Source of the DNA: VFMC01 sp044238435 | Lineage (GTDB): Bacteria > Actinomycetota > Acidimicrobiia > Acidimicrobiales > Ilumatobacteraceae | Length of the DNA stretch: 31,943 nt | Assembly: GCA_044238435.1 (NCBI GenBank) | Contig: JBIIDH010000037.1 | Coordinates: 1 to 31,943 of the forward strand | Direction: 5' to 3' | Shown here: one piece after another, positions 7,464-15,382 of the stretch | Layout of the letters: the number at the start of each line of letters is the position of its first letter | Numbering within the stretch: position 1 is the first letter of the stretch | Notes under the pieces: model-generated | Database searches by the model: none | Told to the model about the DNA's origin: nothing | Seen by the model: the letters and a program-made list of their open reading frames with translations, nothing else | Program-made: the position numbers and the translations under genes

Positions 7464-8816
7464 ATGACCTCTGCGATCACCACCCCCGAGGGGTCGCGAC
7501 GCCCGGCTCACGGCACCGCTGCCGCCGCGCTGCGTCACCGCGACTTCCGCATCCTCTGGCTGGGCTTGTTCGCGTCGAACGTCGGCACCTGGATGCAGAC
7601 CCTCGTGCTGCCCGCCTACATCGCCGATCGCACCAACTCTGCGCTCTGGGTGGGCCTGTTCGCTTTCGCCCAGATGGGGCCCCTGCTGCTGCTGTCCATC
7701 CCCGGCGGCATGCTGGCCGAGCGGTTCCCGCGCAAGACGTGGATGATCGTGCTGCAGGCCGAGCAGCTGCTCCTGGCCATCGCTGTGGCCGCACTGGTAG
7801 CGGCCGACTCGGCACTGGTGTGGCTGTTCCTCACTCAGCTGCTCATCGGCATCGGCAACGCGCTGAACGCCCCGGTGCTGCAGAGCACGCTGCCGAACCT
7901 GGTGGATGTACGCGACCTGCCGGGCGCCATCAGCCTCAACTCGGTCATGATCAACGGCTCGCGCGTCATCGGCCCGGCCATCGCCGCGGTGCTGATGACC
8001 CGGGGCGTCACCGCGCCGCAGATCTTCGTCCTCAACGCCGTCACCTACCTGTTCGTCATCGTGGCGCTCGTCATCATCACCGTGCCGGAGCTGGCCAAGG
8101 CCACCGACGCCCAGGGCTGGGCCAACGTGCTGCACGGCGTGCGCATCGCCCGCCGCCGCACCATCGTCGGTCGCCTGCTGGTGGGCATGGCCCTGTTCTC
8201 GTTCCTGTGCCTGCCGTACGTGGGCCTGTTCCCCATCATGGTGAAGCAGGCGTTCGACGTGTCCTCGGTCAGCTCCACATACAAGTGGCTGTACGCGGTG
8301 TGGGGCCTCGGCGCCTGCCTCGGCGCGCTGTCCATCGGCACGTTCCTCGCGCACACCGACAAGCGCCGCCTCATCGCCCCGTTCTTCATCGGGTTCGCCG
8401 TCAGCCTCACGGCGTTCGCGCTGCTGCGCTCGGCCGGCCCGGCGTTCCCCGTCGGGTTCCTGCTCGGCTTCTGCTACTTCGGGCTCGCCACGTCGATGCT
8501 CACCGTGGTGCAGCAGAACCTGCGCAGCACCGAGCGCGCCCGGGTGATGTCGCTGTGGTTCATGGCGTTCGGCGGCATGGTGTCGATCGGCGCCCTCGTG
8601 TTCGGACCCATCGTCGACGCCATCGGTGCGCGCGGGGTGATGCTGCTGGGGGCGCTGTCGGCGCTGGGCCTGGCGTGGTGGTGCGACGTGTCGCGCCGGG
8701 CCGTGTCAACCCTCGACGACGAGGCCGCCGCCGAGGGCGACCAGGTCGCGGGCAACACGCTCGAGGCCCGCGGCGCGACTGGCCTTGACGAGCACGGCGT
8801 CTCCGCCGGCGAGTGA
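7464..8816 (+). CDS. MFS transporter (EntS-like exporter family)
   Basis: This 450-residue multi-spanning membrane protein belongs to the major facilitator superfamily. The N-terminus has ALRHRDFRILWLGLFASNVGT followed by TM segments, and the loop GMLAERFPRKTWM is the A-like motif between TM2 and TM3. The second half repeats the pattern (GLGACLGALSIGTFLAHTDKRRLI). RSTERARVMSLWFMAFGG is typical of the EntS/MFS_3 branch of drug or siderophore exporters. The substrate cannot be told. The last 37 codons (from about 8706) run antisense through the conserved end of murF, an unusual 111-bp convergent overlap. The real functional C-terminus probably ends near WWCDVSRR, with the tail being an extension. 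Confidence 0.9.
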   Translation: MTSAITTPEGSRRPAHGTAAAALRHRDFRILWLGLFASNVGTWMQTLVLPAYIADRTNSALWVGLFAFAQMGPLLLLSIPGGMLAERFPRKTWMIVLQAEQLLLAIAVAALVAADSALVWLFLTQLLIGIGNALNAPVLQSTLPNLVDVRDLPGAISLNSVMINGSRVIGPAIAAVLMTRGVTAPQIFVLNAVTYLFVIVALVIITVPELAKATDAQGWANVLHGVRIARRRTIVGRLLVGMALFSFLCLPYVGLFPIMVKQAFDVSSVSSTYKWLYAVWGLGACLGALSIGTFLAHTDKRRLIAPFFIGFAVSLTAFALLRSAGPAFPVGFLLGFCYFGLATSMLTVVQQNLRSTERARVMSLWFMAFGGMVSIGALVFGPIVDAIGARGVMLLGALSALGLAWWCDVSRRAVSTLDDEAAAEGDQVAGNTLEARGATGLDEHGVSAGE

Positions 8817-10049
8817 CCCCAGCGCCGCCGACGGGTCGTCGAGCGGAGCCGTGCCGTACAGCTCGGTGCCCACGGCGATCACCTCGACACCGAGTTCGGC
8901 CGCATATCGAGCGATCGCTGCGTGCTCGGCGTCGGGCTCACTGATCTCGGCCATCACACCGATCACCGCCACCCGATGCTCGGCGGGCAGCGCCACCAGC
9001 GCGTCGATGGCAGCACGCATCGAGGTGGGGTTGGCGTTGTAGCAGTCGTTCAGCACCAGCGCGCCCGACGCGGTGCGCACGATCTCCATGCGCATCGCCG
9101 TGAGGTGCACGTCCTCGAGCGCCGCAGCGCCTGCAGCAACATCGCCGCCGACGGCACCCACGCACGCCAGAGCCGCAGCTGCGTTCATGGCCATGTGGCG
9201 CCCGCTCACGCCCAGGCGCACACGGTGCGTGCCCCACGGCGTGTGCGCCGTGAACGAGGCCCGGGCCAGGTCGTCGAGCTCCACGGCATCGATGCGAACG
9301 TGTGCGTCGGCGGCCTCGCCGAACAACAGCACCGTGCCGGCGCAGCGCGCCGCCATCGCCCGCACCCGGTGGTCGTCGGCGTTCAGCACGGCCGTGCCGG
9401 TGGCCGGCAGTGCCTCGACCAGTTCGGCCTTGGCCCGCGCCACCCCGTCGATACCGCCCACCCGGTCGCTGTGCGCCTCGGCCACACGGGTGACCACACC
9501 GATCGACGGTGGGGCGATACCGCACAGGCGGCTGATCTCGCCGAAGCCGCGCATGCCCATCTCGAGCACCAGCACCTCGGTGTCGTCGGGAGCGTTCAAC
9601 ACGGTGGTGGGCAGGCCCTGATCGTTGTTGAAGCTGCGTTCGTTGGCCCAGGTGCGCCGACTGGCGGCGAGCGCCGCCCAGGCGAGGTCTTTCGTGCTGG
9701 TCTTGCCCACCGAGCCGGTCACACCGATGACGGTGGCCGGGCTGCGCCGCACCCGATCGGCGGCCAGCGCCATCAGCGCCTGCAGGGTGTCGGCCACCTC
9801 GATCGCCGTGCCCGTGCCAAGGCCGCCGCTCGGGTCGCCGCCCACCGACCGTGCGGTCAGGTAGGCCGCAGCACCGCGCTCGAGCGCCATCGGGATGAAG
9901 TCGTGCCCGTCGCGTTCGGCCACCAGCGGCACGAACAACTGCCCGGGTTGCAGCGAGCGACTGTCGAACGACACCCCGTCGATGGCCACGTCGGGGCCGA
10001 CGAGTCGGCCGTCCACCGCCCGGGCCGCGTCGAGTGCTCCGAATCGCAT
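8706..10049 (-). CDS. murF: UDP-N-acetylmuramoyl-tripeptide--D-alanyl-D-alanine ligase
   Basis: MurF adds D-Ala-D-Ala to the UDP-MurNAc-tripeptide in the cytoplasm, the last soluble step of peptidoglycan precursor synthesis. It is 447 residues. The N-terminal domain holds VSFDSRSLQPGQLFVPL, and the ATP-binding motif is VTGSVGKTSTKD (about residues 110-121). LEMGMRGFGEIS and NDCYNANPTSMRAAIDAL mark the central and C-terminal domains. The C-terminus (VLVKASRAAGLERV) is family-typical, showing the 8706 stop is right. ATG 10049 was chosen over the longer frame to 10160 because the extension is antisense to ddl. The gene lies outside any mur/fts cluster, convergent with the MFS gene and 24 bp divergent from ddl. 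Confidence 0.95.
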   Translation of the reverse strand: MRFGALDAARAVDGRLVGPDVAIDGVSFDSRSLQPGQLFVPLVAERDGHDFIPMALERGAAAYLTARSVGGDPSGGLGTGTAIEVADTLQALMALAADRVRRSPATVIGVTGSVGKTSTKDLAWAALAASRRTWANERSFNNDQGLPTTVLNAPDDTEVLVLEMGMRGFGEISRLCGIAPPSIGVVTRVAEAHSDRVGGIDGVARAKAELVEALPATGTAVLNADDHRVRAMAARCAGTVLLFGEAADAHVRIDAVELDDLARASFTAHTPWGTHRVRLGVSGRHMAMNAAAALACVGAVGGDVAAGAAALEDVHLTAMRMEIVRTASGALVLNDCYNANPTSMRAAIDALVALPAEHRVAVIGVMAEISEPDAEHAAIARYAAELGVEVIAVGTELYGTAPLDDPSAALGSLAGGDAVLVKASRAAGLERVARDLVALGGGLVVEG

Positions 10050-10056
10050 CGCCCAC

Positions 10057-10066
10057 ACGGTACCGT
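10057..10066. promoter_or_regulatory. Palindromic bidirectional promoter core between murF and ddl
   Basis: The 24 bp between the two ATGs are arranged CAT-N7-ACGGTACCGT-N7-ATG. The 10-bp palindrome contains TACCGT, a TANNNT -10, on both strands (plus 10061-10066, minus 10062-10057), each exactly seven bases from its start codon. Both genes would therefore be leaderless, with -10 elements overlapping by two base pairs. There is no room for a ribosome-binding site or an independent promoter. The promoter role is inference from this geometry. Confidence 0.6.
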
Positions 10067-10073
10067 CGAGCCG

Positions 10074-11159
10074 ATGAGCGCCGACGACCGCATCAACCTG
10101 ATCGTGCTCTACGGCGGTCAGTCGGCCGAGCACGACGTCAGCTGCACAACGGCGGCACACGTGCTGCGGGCCGCCAATCCCAGCCGTTATCGCATCACGC
10201 CCATCGGCATCTCACGCACAGGCGTGTGGTCGCTCGACACGACCGCCCAGGCGGCCCTCGACTCGGGCCCCGACGCGCTGCCCGGGCGCCTGGAACCCAC
10301 GGGCGTCACCGTGTCGGCCAGCCCGTTCCTGGCGGGCGAGGTGGCCGCCGGCGGCACCACGGTGGTGATGCCCCTGCTGCACGGACCGATGGGTGAAGAC
10401 GGCACGGTGCAGGGCCTGCTCGAACTGCTCGACGTGCCCTATGTGGGCAGCGGCGTCCTCGGTTCGTCGCTGTGCATGGACAAGGCGATGGCCAAGCAGG
10501 TGGCCGGTGCGGCAGGTATACCCCAGGCCCGCTACCGCTCGTTCCGCGAGAGCGACGTCACGCCGTCGCTGGTCGACGACATCATCGCCGACCTGGGCCT
10601 TCCCGTGTTCGTGAAGCCCGCCAACATGGGTTCGTCAATCGGCGTGTCGAAGGCGAAGACAGCCGAACAACTGCACGCCGCCGTCGACGTCGCCCTCGGC
10701 TACGACGAATGGGTCGTGGTGGAAGAGTCGATCACCGGCCGCGAGATCGAGGTGGCGGTGCTGGGCAACCTGAAACCCCGCGCCAGCCTGCCGGGTGAGG
10801 TGCAGCCGGGCGCCGAGTTCTACGACTACGCCGACAAGTACCTCGACGACGGGTCGCGCACGCTCATCCCCGCTCCCCTGCCCGACGCCGTCACCACCGA
10901 GGTGCAGGCGCTGGCCGTGCGGGCCTTCCAGGCGCTGCGCTGCGACGGCCTCGCCCGGGTCGACTTCTTCTACGAGGACGGCCCGTCGGGCCGCGGTCTG
11001 CTGCTGAACGAGGTGAACACCATTCCCGGGTTCACGCCCATCTCGATGTACCCGAAGATGTGGATCGCGAGCGGCCTGTCGTACCCAGCGCTCATCGACG
11101 AACTCGTCGACCTCGCCATGGACCGCCACGCCCGCCGCCGCCGCAACACCGCCCGCTGA
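10074..11159 (+). CDS. ddl: D-alanine--D-alanine ligase
   Basis: Ddl joins two D-alanines with ATP to make the dipeptide used by MurF. It is 361 residues, the normal length. Motifs are the N-terminal VLYGGQSAEHDVSC, HGPMGEDGTVQGLLEL, the ATP-grasp lysine segment LPVFVKPANMGSSIGVSK and the Mg/substrate-binding end LLNEVNTIPGFTPISMYPKM. ATG 10074 is seven bases from a -10-like TACCGT. The neighbour murF uses Ddl's product, so the divergent pair unites consecutive steps. A short GC hairpin (GCCCGC-TGA-GCGGGC, 11151-11165) spans the stop codon, and the TetR gene converges 12 bp later. Confidence 0.96.
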   Translation: MSADDRINLIVLYGGQSAEHDVSCTTAAHVLRAANPSRYRITPIGISRTGVWSLDTTAQAALDSGPDALPGRLEPTGVTVSASPFLAGEVAAGGTTVVMPLLHGPMGEDGTVQGLLELLDVPYVGSGVLGSSLCMDKAMAKQVAGAAGIPQARYRSFRESDVTPSLVDDIIADLGLPVFVKPANMGSSIGVSKAKTAEQLHAAVDVALGYDEWVVVEESITGREIEVAVLGNLKPRASLPGEVQPGAEFYDYADKYLDDGSRTLIPAPLPDAVTTEVQALAVRAFQALRCDGLARVDFFYEDGPSGRGLLLNEVNTIPGFTPISMYPKMWIASGLSYPALIDELVDLAMDRHARRRRNTAR

Positions 11160-11165
11160 GCGGGC
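11151..11165. terminator. GC hairpin spanning the ddl stop codon
   Basis: GCCCGC-TGA-GCGGGC is a perfect 6-bp stem with the ddl stop as its loop, located in the 12-bp convergent gap with the TetR gene. There is no U-run, so it is at best a weak intrinsic terminator serving either strand. Confidence 0.35.
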
Positions 11166-11171
11166 AGCACC

Positions 11172-11762
11172 TCAGGGCGTGAGGGCGGCGCGGAGGAAAG
11201 CGAGCAACTCGGCGCGAAGGCGGCGCAGGCCGGCGGGCGTCGCCTCCCAGCCGGTGACGCGCAGCGCCTCGGGCTCGGTGGCGATGCCCGTGACCGTGGC
11301 ATAACAGAGAGCGGCGATGAGGCCCGGGTCGGCGCGGCGCAGGCGCCCCGCATCCATCTCGGCGCTCAGGTACGCCTTGGCCCGATCGGCCAGCGGACGC
11401 AGCGAACTGGTGAGGCCATCGGTGACCGAGCGGTCGAGGCGGCTCACCTCGCGCACCAGGCCCAGCAGGGCCGGGCGCCGCACCGCCGGGCGGAACACGG
11501 CGCGAACCACCGCCTCGATGCGGTCGAGCGGGTCGTCGGTAGCGGCACGAACCGCGGCATCCACCGCCAAGGCCAACTCGGCAGCCACCTCGGCCAGCAC
11601 AGCCTGGAGCAGTTCGTCCTTGCTGGGGAACCAGTACAGCAACGTCTGCTTGGCCACCCCCACCTCGGCGGCGATGACGTCGAGCGACACGGCGTCGACC
11701 CCGCGCTGGCCGAACAGGTCGGTGGCGACGGTGAGGATGCGTTGACGGGTGGAGGTGCGCAT
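11172..11762 (-). CDS. TetR family transcriptional regulator
   Basis: This 196-residue TetR-type repressor has an N-terminal HTH (about residues 4-50: RQRILTVATDLFGQRGVDAV, then DVIAAEVGVAKQTLLYWFPS) and an all-helical ligand domain (FRPAVRRPALLGLVREVSRLD and onward). ATG 11762 was chosen; the frame stays open upstream to 12524 only as antisense of the next gene. It is transcribed divergently from a four-gene lipid-type operon. A 16-bp perfect palindrome lies between them at 11796-11811, very probably its operator. It likely represses that operon and itself until an acyl or other hydrophobic ligand binds; the ligand is unknown. Confidence 0.9.
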   Translation of the reverse strand: MRTSTRQRILTVATDLFGQRGVDAVSLDVIAAEVGVAKQTLLYWFPSKDELLQAVLAEVAAELALAVDAAVRAATDDPLDRIEAVVRAVFRPAVRRPALLGLVREVSRLDRSVTDGLTSSLRPLADRAKAYLSAEMDAGRLRRADPGLIAALCYATVTGIATEPEALRVTGWEATPAGLRRLRAELLAFLRAALTP

Positions 11763-11795
11763 GGGGTGCTCGGCAACCAGGGGTGGCGGCGGTTC

Positions 11796-11811
11796 TCTAC
11801 CATATGGTAGA
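11796..11811. promoter_or_regulatory. 16-bp perfect palindrome, probable TetR operator
   Basis: TCTACCATATGGTAGA is a perfect palindrome in the 60-bp divergent region, 12 bp before ATG 11823 and 34 bp before the TetR start. It contains TACCAT and TATGGT, both matching TANNNT, so the operator probably overlaps the -10 elements. TetR-family repressors typically bind such sites as dimers. Confidence 0.75.
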
Positions 11812-11822
11812 CACTCGTTCTG

Positions 11823-14165
11823 ATGATCAGCGAACAGCTCGCCGGCAAACGCATCGCCATCACCGGCGGAACCGGGTTCGTGGGCACCGCGCTCATCGAA
11901 CGCCTGCTCCGCAGCGCACCGGGCTGCGAACTCGTCCTGCTCGTGCGGCCCAGCAAGCGCCACGACGCCACCGAGCGCGTGCGCCGCGAGATCTTCAAGA
12001 ACAACGCCTTCGACCGCCTGAAGGCCGAACTGAAGGACACCACCGAACCGTTCGAGGCGATGGTCGCGCGCCGGGTGCGCGCCATCGGCGGCGACGTCAG
12101 CACCGACGGCCTCGGCCTGAACGACGCCGACCGCGCCCTGTTCGCCAGTTGCGACACTGTCATCCACTCGGCCGCCGCCGTGGCGTTCGACTCGCCGCTC
12201 GACTCGGCCGTCGAGATCAACCTGCTCGGCCCGGTGCGCATCGCCGAGACCCTCAACACCCTCGGCGTCACACCCCACCTGGTGGCCGTGAGCACCTGCT
12301 ACGTGGCCGGCAACCGCCGCGGCAACGCCCCCGAGGAACTCGTGAGCGAAGGACCGTTCGACCTCGGCCTGAACTGGCGCAAAGAGGTGGCCGCCGCCCG
12401 GCGCCTGCGCAGCGACACCGAGGCCGCCAGCCGCGACCCCGAGCGCCTGCGCGGCTTTCGCGCCGAGGCCCGCAAGGAACTCGGCGCCGCCGGCGCACCC
12501 GCGCTGGCCGGCAAGACCGAGCAACTGCGCGAGCGCTGGGTGAGCGACCAGCTGGTGGAGGCCGGCCGTGCCCGTGCCGCCAGCGTCGGCTGGCCCGACG
12601 CCTACGCCTACACCAAGGCCCTCGGCGAGCAGGCCCTCACCGAGACCAAGGGCAACGTGCCGGTCAGCATCGTGCGCCCGTCGATCATCGAGTCGTCACT
12701 CGCCGAGCCCTTCCCCGGCTGGATCCGCGGCTTCCGCATGGCCGAGCCCGTCATCATCAGCTACGCCCGCGGCCTGCTGAAGCAGTTCCCCGGCGTGCCC
12801 GAAGGCACCGTCGACGTCATCCCGGTCGACATCGTGGTGGCCGCCATCATCGCCGTCGCCGCCACCGGCCCCACCGCCCCGCGCATCACCCAGGTGGCCA
12901 GCGGCGGCGTCAACCCGCTGCGCTACAAGCTGCTCGTCGACAACGTGCGCGCCTGGTTCACCGAACACCCGCTGTACGACCCCGAGGGCCAGCCCATCGT
13001 GGTGCCCGAGTGGCAGTTCCCCGCCCGCGGCAAGGTGCAGCAGCAACTGCGCACCGCCAAGGCGCTGGCCGAGCGCAGCGAGCGCGCGCTGCAGATGCTG
13101 CCCCTCCGCGGCCGCCAGGCCACGTGGGCCGCCAAGCTGGAAGAGCGCAAGAACGACATCGACCGCGCCTACGAGTACGTGCAGCTGTACGGCCGGTACA
13201 CCGAGTGCGAGGCCATCTACCAGGTCGACAACCTGATGCACCTGTGGAACGGCCTCGACACCACCGACCAGGCCGCGTTCAACTTCGATCCGCGCAGCGT
13301 CGACTGGCCCACCTACGTGAGCACCATCCACCTGCCGTCGGTGGTGCAGCACGCCCGAGCCAAGACCACACCGGGCAAGAACCGCAACGACCGCGCCGAC
13401 CGCCTGCGCCGCAGCATCCTGTCGCCCGAGCGGCACGTGGCGGCGTTCGACCTCGAGAACACGCTCATCGCCAGCAACGTGGTGGAGAGCTACTCGTGGC
13501 TCGCCACCCGACGGCTGAACATGCCCGAGCGGATGCGCTACGTGCTGCGCACCCTGGCCGAGGCACCCAGCCTGCAGAGCCTCGACCGCAAGGACCGCGG
13601 CGACTTCCTGCGCTACTTCTACCGTCGCTACGAGGGCGCCCCGCTGAGCCAGATCGACGAGGACTCGAAGGACCTGCTGCACCAGCTGATCCTCACCAAG
13701 AGCTTCCCTGCCGGCCTGCGCCGGGTGCGCGAGCACCGTGCCCTCGGCCATCGCACGGTGCTCATCACCGGTGCACTCGACTTCGTCGTCGCCGGCCTGA
13801 AGCCGCTGTTCGACGAGATCGTCGCCGCCGAGATGAGCGTGCGCCCCGACGGCACCTACAGCGGCGAGTTGCGCACCGTGCCGCCCACCGGCGAGACCCG
13901 TGCCCAGGTGCTGGCCGACTACTGCAAGGCCGAGGGCCTGCGGTTGGAGGAGAGCATCGCCTACGCCGACTCGACCAGCGACCTGCCGCTGCTCGAGTGC
14001 GTCGGGTTCCCCGTGGCCGTGAACCCCGAGACCCGCCTGGCGGCCATCGCCCGCAAGCGCGGCTGGCTGGTGGAGGACTGGCACAAGGCCGAGGGTGGGC
14101 CCCGGCCGCTGCTGCCCATCGGCCCGATGCTGGGCGACCGCGAGCGACGGAGGGTGTTCTCGTGA
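11823..14165 (+). CDS. Fusion protein: fatty-acyl-reductase-like NAD(P) domain plus HAD-IB phosphatase-like domain
   Basis: This 780-residue fusion is the first gene of the operon. Residues 1 to about 370 form an extended SDR of the NAD_binding_4/'male sterility' type. It has TGGTGFVG (residues 14-21), HSAAAVAFDSPLDSAVEINL, and the catalytic pair Y261xxxK265 within YAYTKALGE, as in fatty acyl-CoA and thioester reductases. A middle segment (about 450-520, ending FDPRSVDWPTYVSTIHLPSV) resembles the C-terminal region of fatty acyl reductases. Residues from about 535 form an HAD-IB fold: motif I FDLENT (D543, with E545 where DxD has the second Asp), LITGALDF, and acidic motif IV YADSTSDLPLL (D716, D720). 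The likely role is reduction of an acyl thioester or related lipid, with the HAD part on a phosphate. The substrate is not known. Its stop overlaps the next start by 4 bp. Confidence 0.82.
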   Translation: MISEQLAGKRIAITGGTGFVGTALIERLLRSAPGCELVLLVRPSKRHDATERVRREIFKNNAFDRLKAELKDTTEPFEAMVARRVRAIGGDVSTDGLGLNDADRALFASCDTVIHSAAAVAFDSPLDSAVEINLLGPVRIAETLNTLGVTPHLVAVSTCYVAGNRRGNAPEELVSEGPFDLGLNWRKEVAAARRLRSDTEAASRDPERLRGFRAEARKELGAAGAPALAGKTEQLRERWVSDQLVEAGRARAASVGWPDAYAYTKALGEQALTETKGNVPVSIVRPSIIESSLAEPFPGWIRGFRMAEPVIISYARGLLKQFPGVPEGTVDVIPVDIVVAAIIAVAATGPTAPRITQVASGGVNPLRYKLLVDNVRAWFTEHPLYDPEGQPIVVPEWQFPARGKVQQQLRTAKALAERSERALQMLPLRGRQATWAAKLEERKNDIDRAYEYVQLYGRYTECEAIYQVDNLMHLWNGLDTTDQAAFNFDPRSVDWPTYVSTIHLPSVVQHARAKTTPGKNRNDRADRLRRSILSPERHVAAFDLENTLIASNVVESYSWLATRRLNMPERMRYVLRTLAEAPSLQSLDRKDRGDFLRYFYRRYEGAPLSQIDEDSKDLLHQLILTKSFPAGLRRVREHRALGHRTVLITGALDFVVAGLKPLFDEIVAAEMSVRPDGTYSGELRTVPPTGETRAQVLADYCKAEGLRLEESIAYADSTSDLPLLECVGFPVAVNPETRLAAIARKRGWLVEDWHKAEGGPRPLLPIGPMLGDRERRRVFS
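14149..14154 (+). promoter_or_regulatory. Strong ribosome-binding site for the dehydrogenase gene
   Basis: GGAGGG lies seven bases before GTG 14162, inside the end of the upstream gene. It supports the GTG as the true start and a translationally coupled 4-base GTGA overlap. Confidence 0.75.
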
Positions 14166-15382
14166 AGGCGCTGCAGGTCGACCGCAAGCTGGGCCGCCTC
14201 GGCCTGGCCCGCGCCATGTCGGTGCTCTCCCCCGGTGCCGCCGCCCGTGTCGGCCCACTCGAGATGGTCACCATCGACCCGCCCGCGCTGCCCGCGCCCG
14301 GCTGGCACCGGGTGCACACCCACCTGGCCGGCATCTGCGGCAGCGACCTCGCCACCGTCGAGGGCCACGTGTCGCCCTACTTCGACGACTGGGTGAGCTT
14401 CCCGTTCGTGCCCGGCCACGAAGTGGTGGGCCACATCGACACCCCCGACGGGCCCCGCCGCGTGGTGATCGAACCCGTGCTCGGCCATGCCGCACGCGGC
14501 TTCCCGCTGCCCTTCGAGGGTGCCGCGCCGGGCGACGGCAACGACTACGCCCACCTGGCCACCGGCCGCCTCGAGCCCGGTATCCAGATCGGCTTCTGCA
14601 ACTCCACGTGCGGCGCCTGGGCGCCCGAGTTCATCGCCCACGAGAGCCAGATCCACGACATCCCCGACGCGATGACCGACGAGCAGGCCGTGATGGTGGA
14701 ACCCACGGCCGGCGGCATCCACGCCGCGCTGCTCACCTGGCCGGTATTGCAGGGCATCGAGCGCCCGGTCGTCGCCGTGCTGGGCGCCGGCACCATGGGC
14801 CTGTGCGCCATCGCCGGCCTGCGCCGCTACGTGCCGGGCGTACGCATCGTGGTGGGCGCCCGCTACCCGCACCAGATGGCTATCGCCAAGCTGCTCGGTG
14901 CCGACGAAGTGGTGCGCAGCGACGAACTCGCCCGCGCCGTGCGCCGCGCCACGAGCAGCCACATGGTGGGCGACCACCTGTCGGGTGGCGCCGACGCCAC
15001 CATCGACGCGGTGGGCACCTCGGCTTCCATCACCGACTGCCTGCGCATCACCCGCCCCCGCGGCCGGGTGGTGCTGATGGGCATGCCCGCCGAGGTGACG
15101 GTCGACCTCACCGGCCTGTGGCACCGCGAGACCCAACTCGTCGGCGCCTACACCTACGGCACCGAGACCATGCCCGACGGCAGCCGGGCGCGCACCTTCG
15201 ACCTGGCCATCGACACCGCGCACAGTTTGGGCTTCGAACGTCTGCTGTCGGCCACCTACCCCCTCGACGACTACCACGACGCCATCGCCCACGCCGCAGC
15301 CGCCGGCCGCCGCGGTGCCGTGAAAGTCGCCTTCGATCTGCGTCCCCGCGCCCGCACGCGCACCGAGAAAGCGAGCAGCTGA
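14162..15382 (+). CDS. Zinc-type medium-chain alcohol/polyol dehydrogenase
   Basis: This 406-residue MDR-superfamily protein is the second operon gene. The catalytic-zinc residues are visible: ICGSDLA (C59) and PGHEVVG (H86-E87). The Rossmann motif VLGAGTMGLCAIAGL is central, followed by IDAVGTSASITDCLRITRPRGRVVLMGMP. The four-Cys structural zinc loop of classical alcohol dehydrogenases is absent; instead there is a stretch with FCNSTCGAW. It probably oxidises or reduces an alcohol, polyol or sugar-like group with NAD(P). The operon suggests a glycerol-type or fatty-alcohol substrate, but this is inference. Its stop shares one base with the next ATG (TGATG), so the genes are translationally coupled. 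Confidence 0.87.
   Translation: MKALQVDRKLGRLGLARAMSVLSPGAAARVGPLEMVTIDPPALPAPGWHRVHTHLAGICGSDLATVEGHVSPYFDDWVSFPFVPGHEVVGHIDTPDGPRRVVIEPVLGHAARGFPLPFEGAAPGDGNDYAHLATGRLEPGIQIGFCNSTCGAWAPEFIAHESQIHDIPDAMTDEQAVMVEPTAGGIHAALLTWPVLQGIERPVVAVLGAGTMGLCAIAGLRRYVPGVRIVVGARYPHQMAIAKLLGADEVVRSDELARAVRRATSSHMVGDHLSGGADATIDAVGTSASITDCLRITRPRGRVVLMGMPAEVTVDLTGLWHRETQLVGAYTYGTETMPDGSRARTFDLAIDTAHSLGFERLLSATYPLDDYHDAIAHAAAAGRRGAVKVAFDLRPRARTRTEKASS

Noticed and set aside
11783..14161. Plus-strand frame running through the reductase gene into the dehydrogenase
   Set aside because: Only the part from GTG 14162 makes sense (zinc-type dehydrogenase). The upstream part is Arg-rich out-of-frame translation of the reductase/HAD gene.
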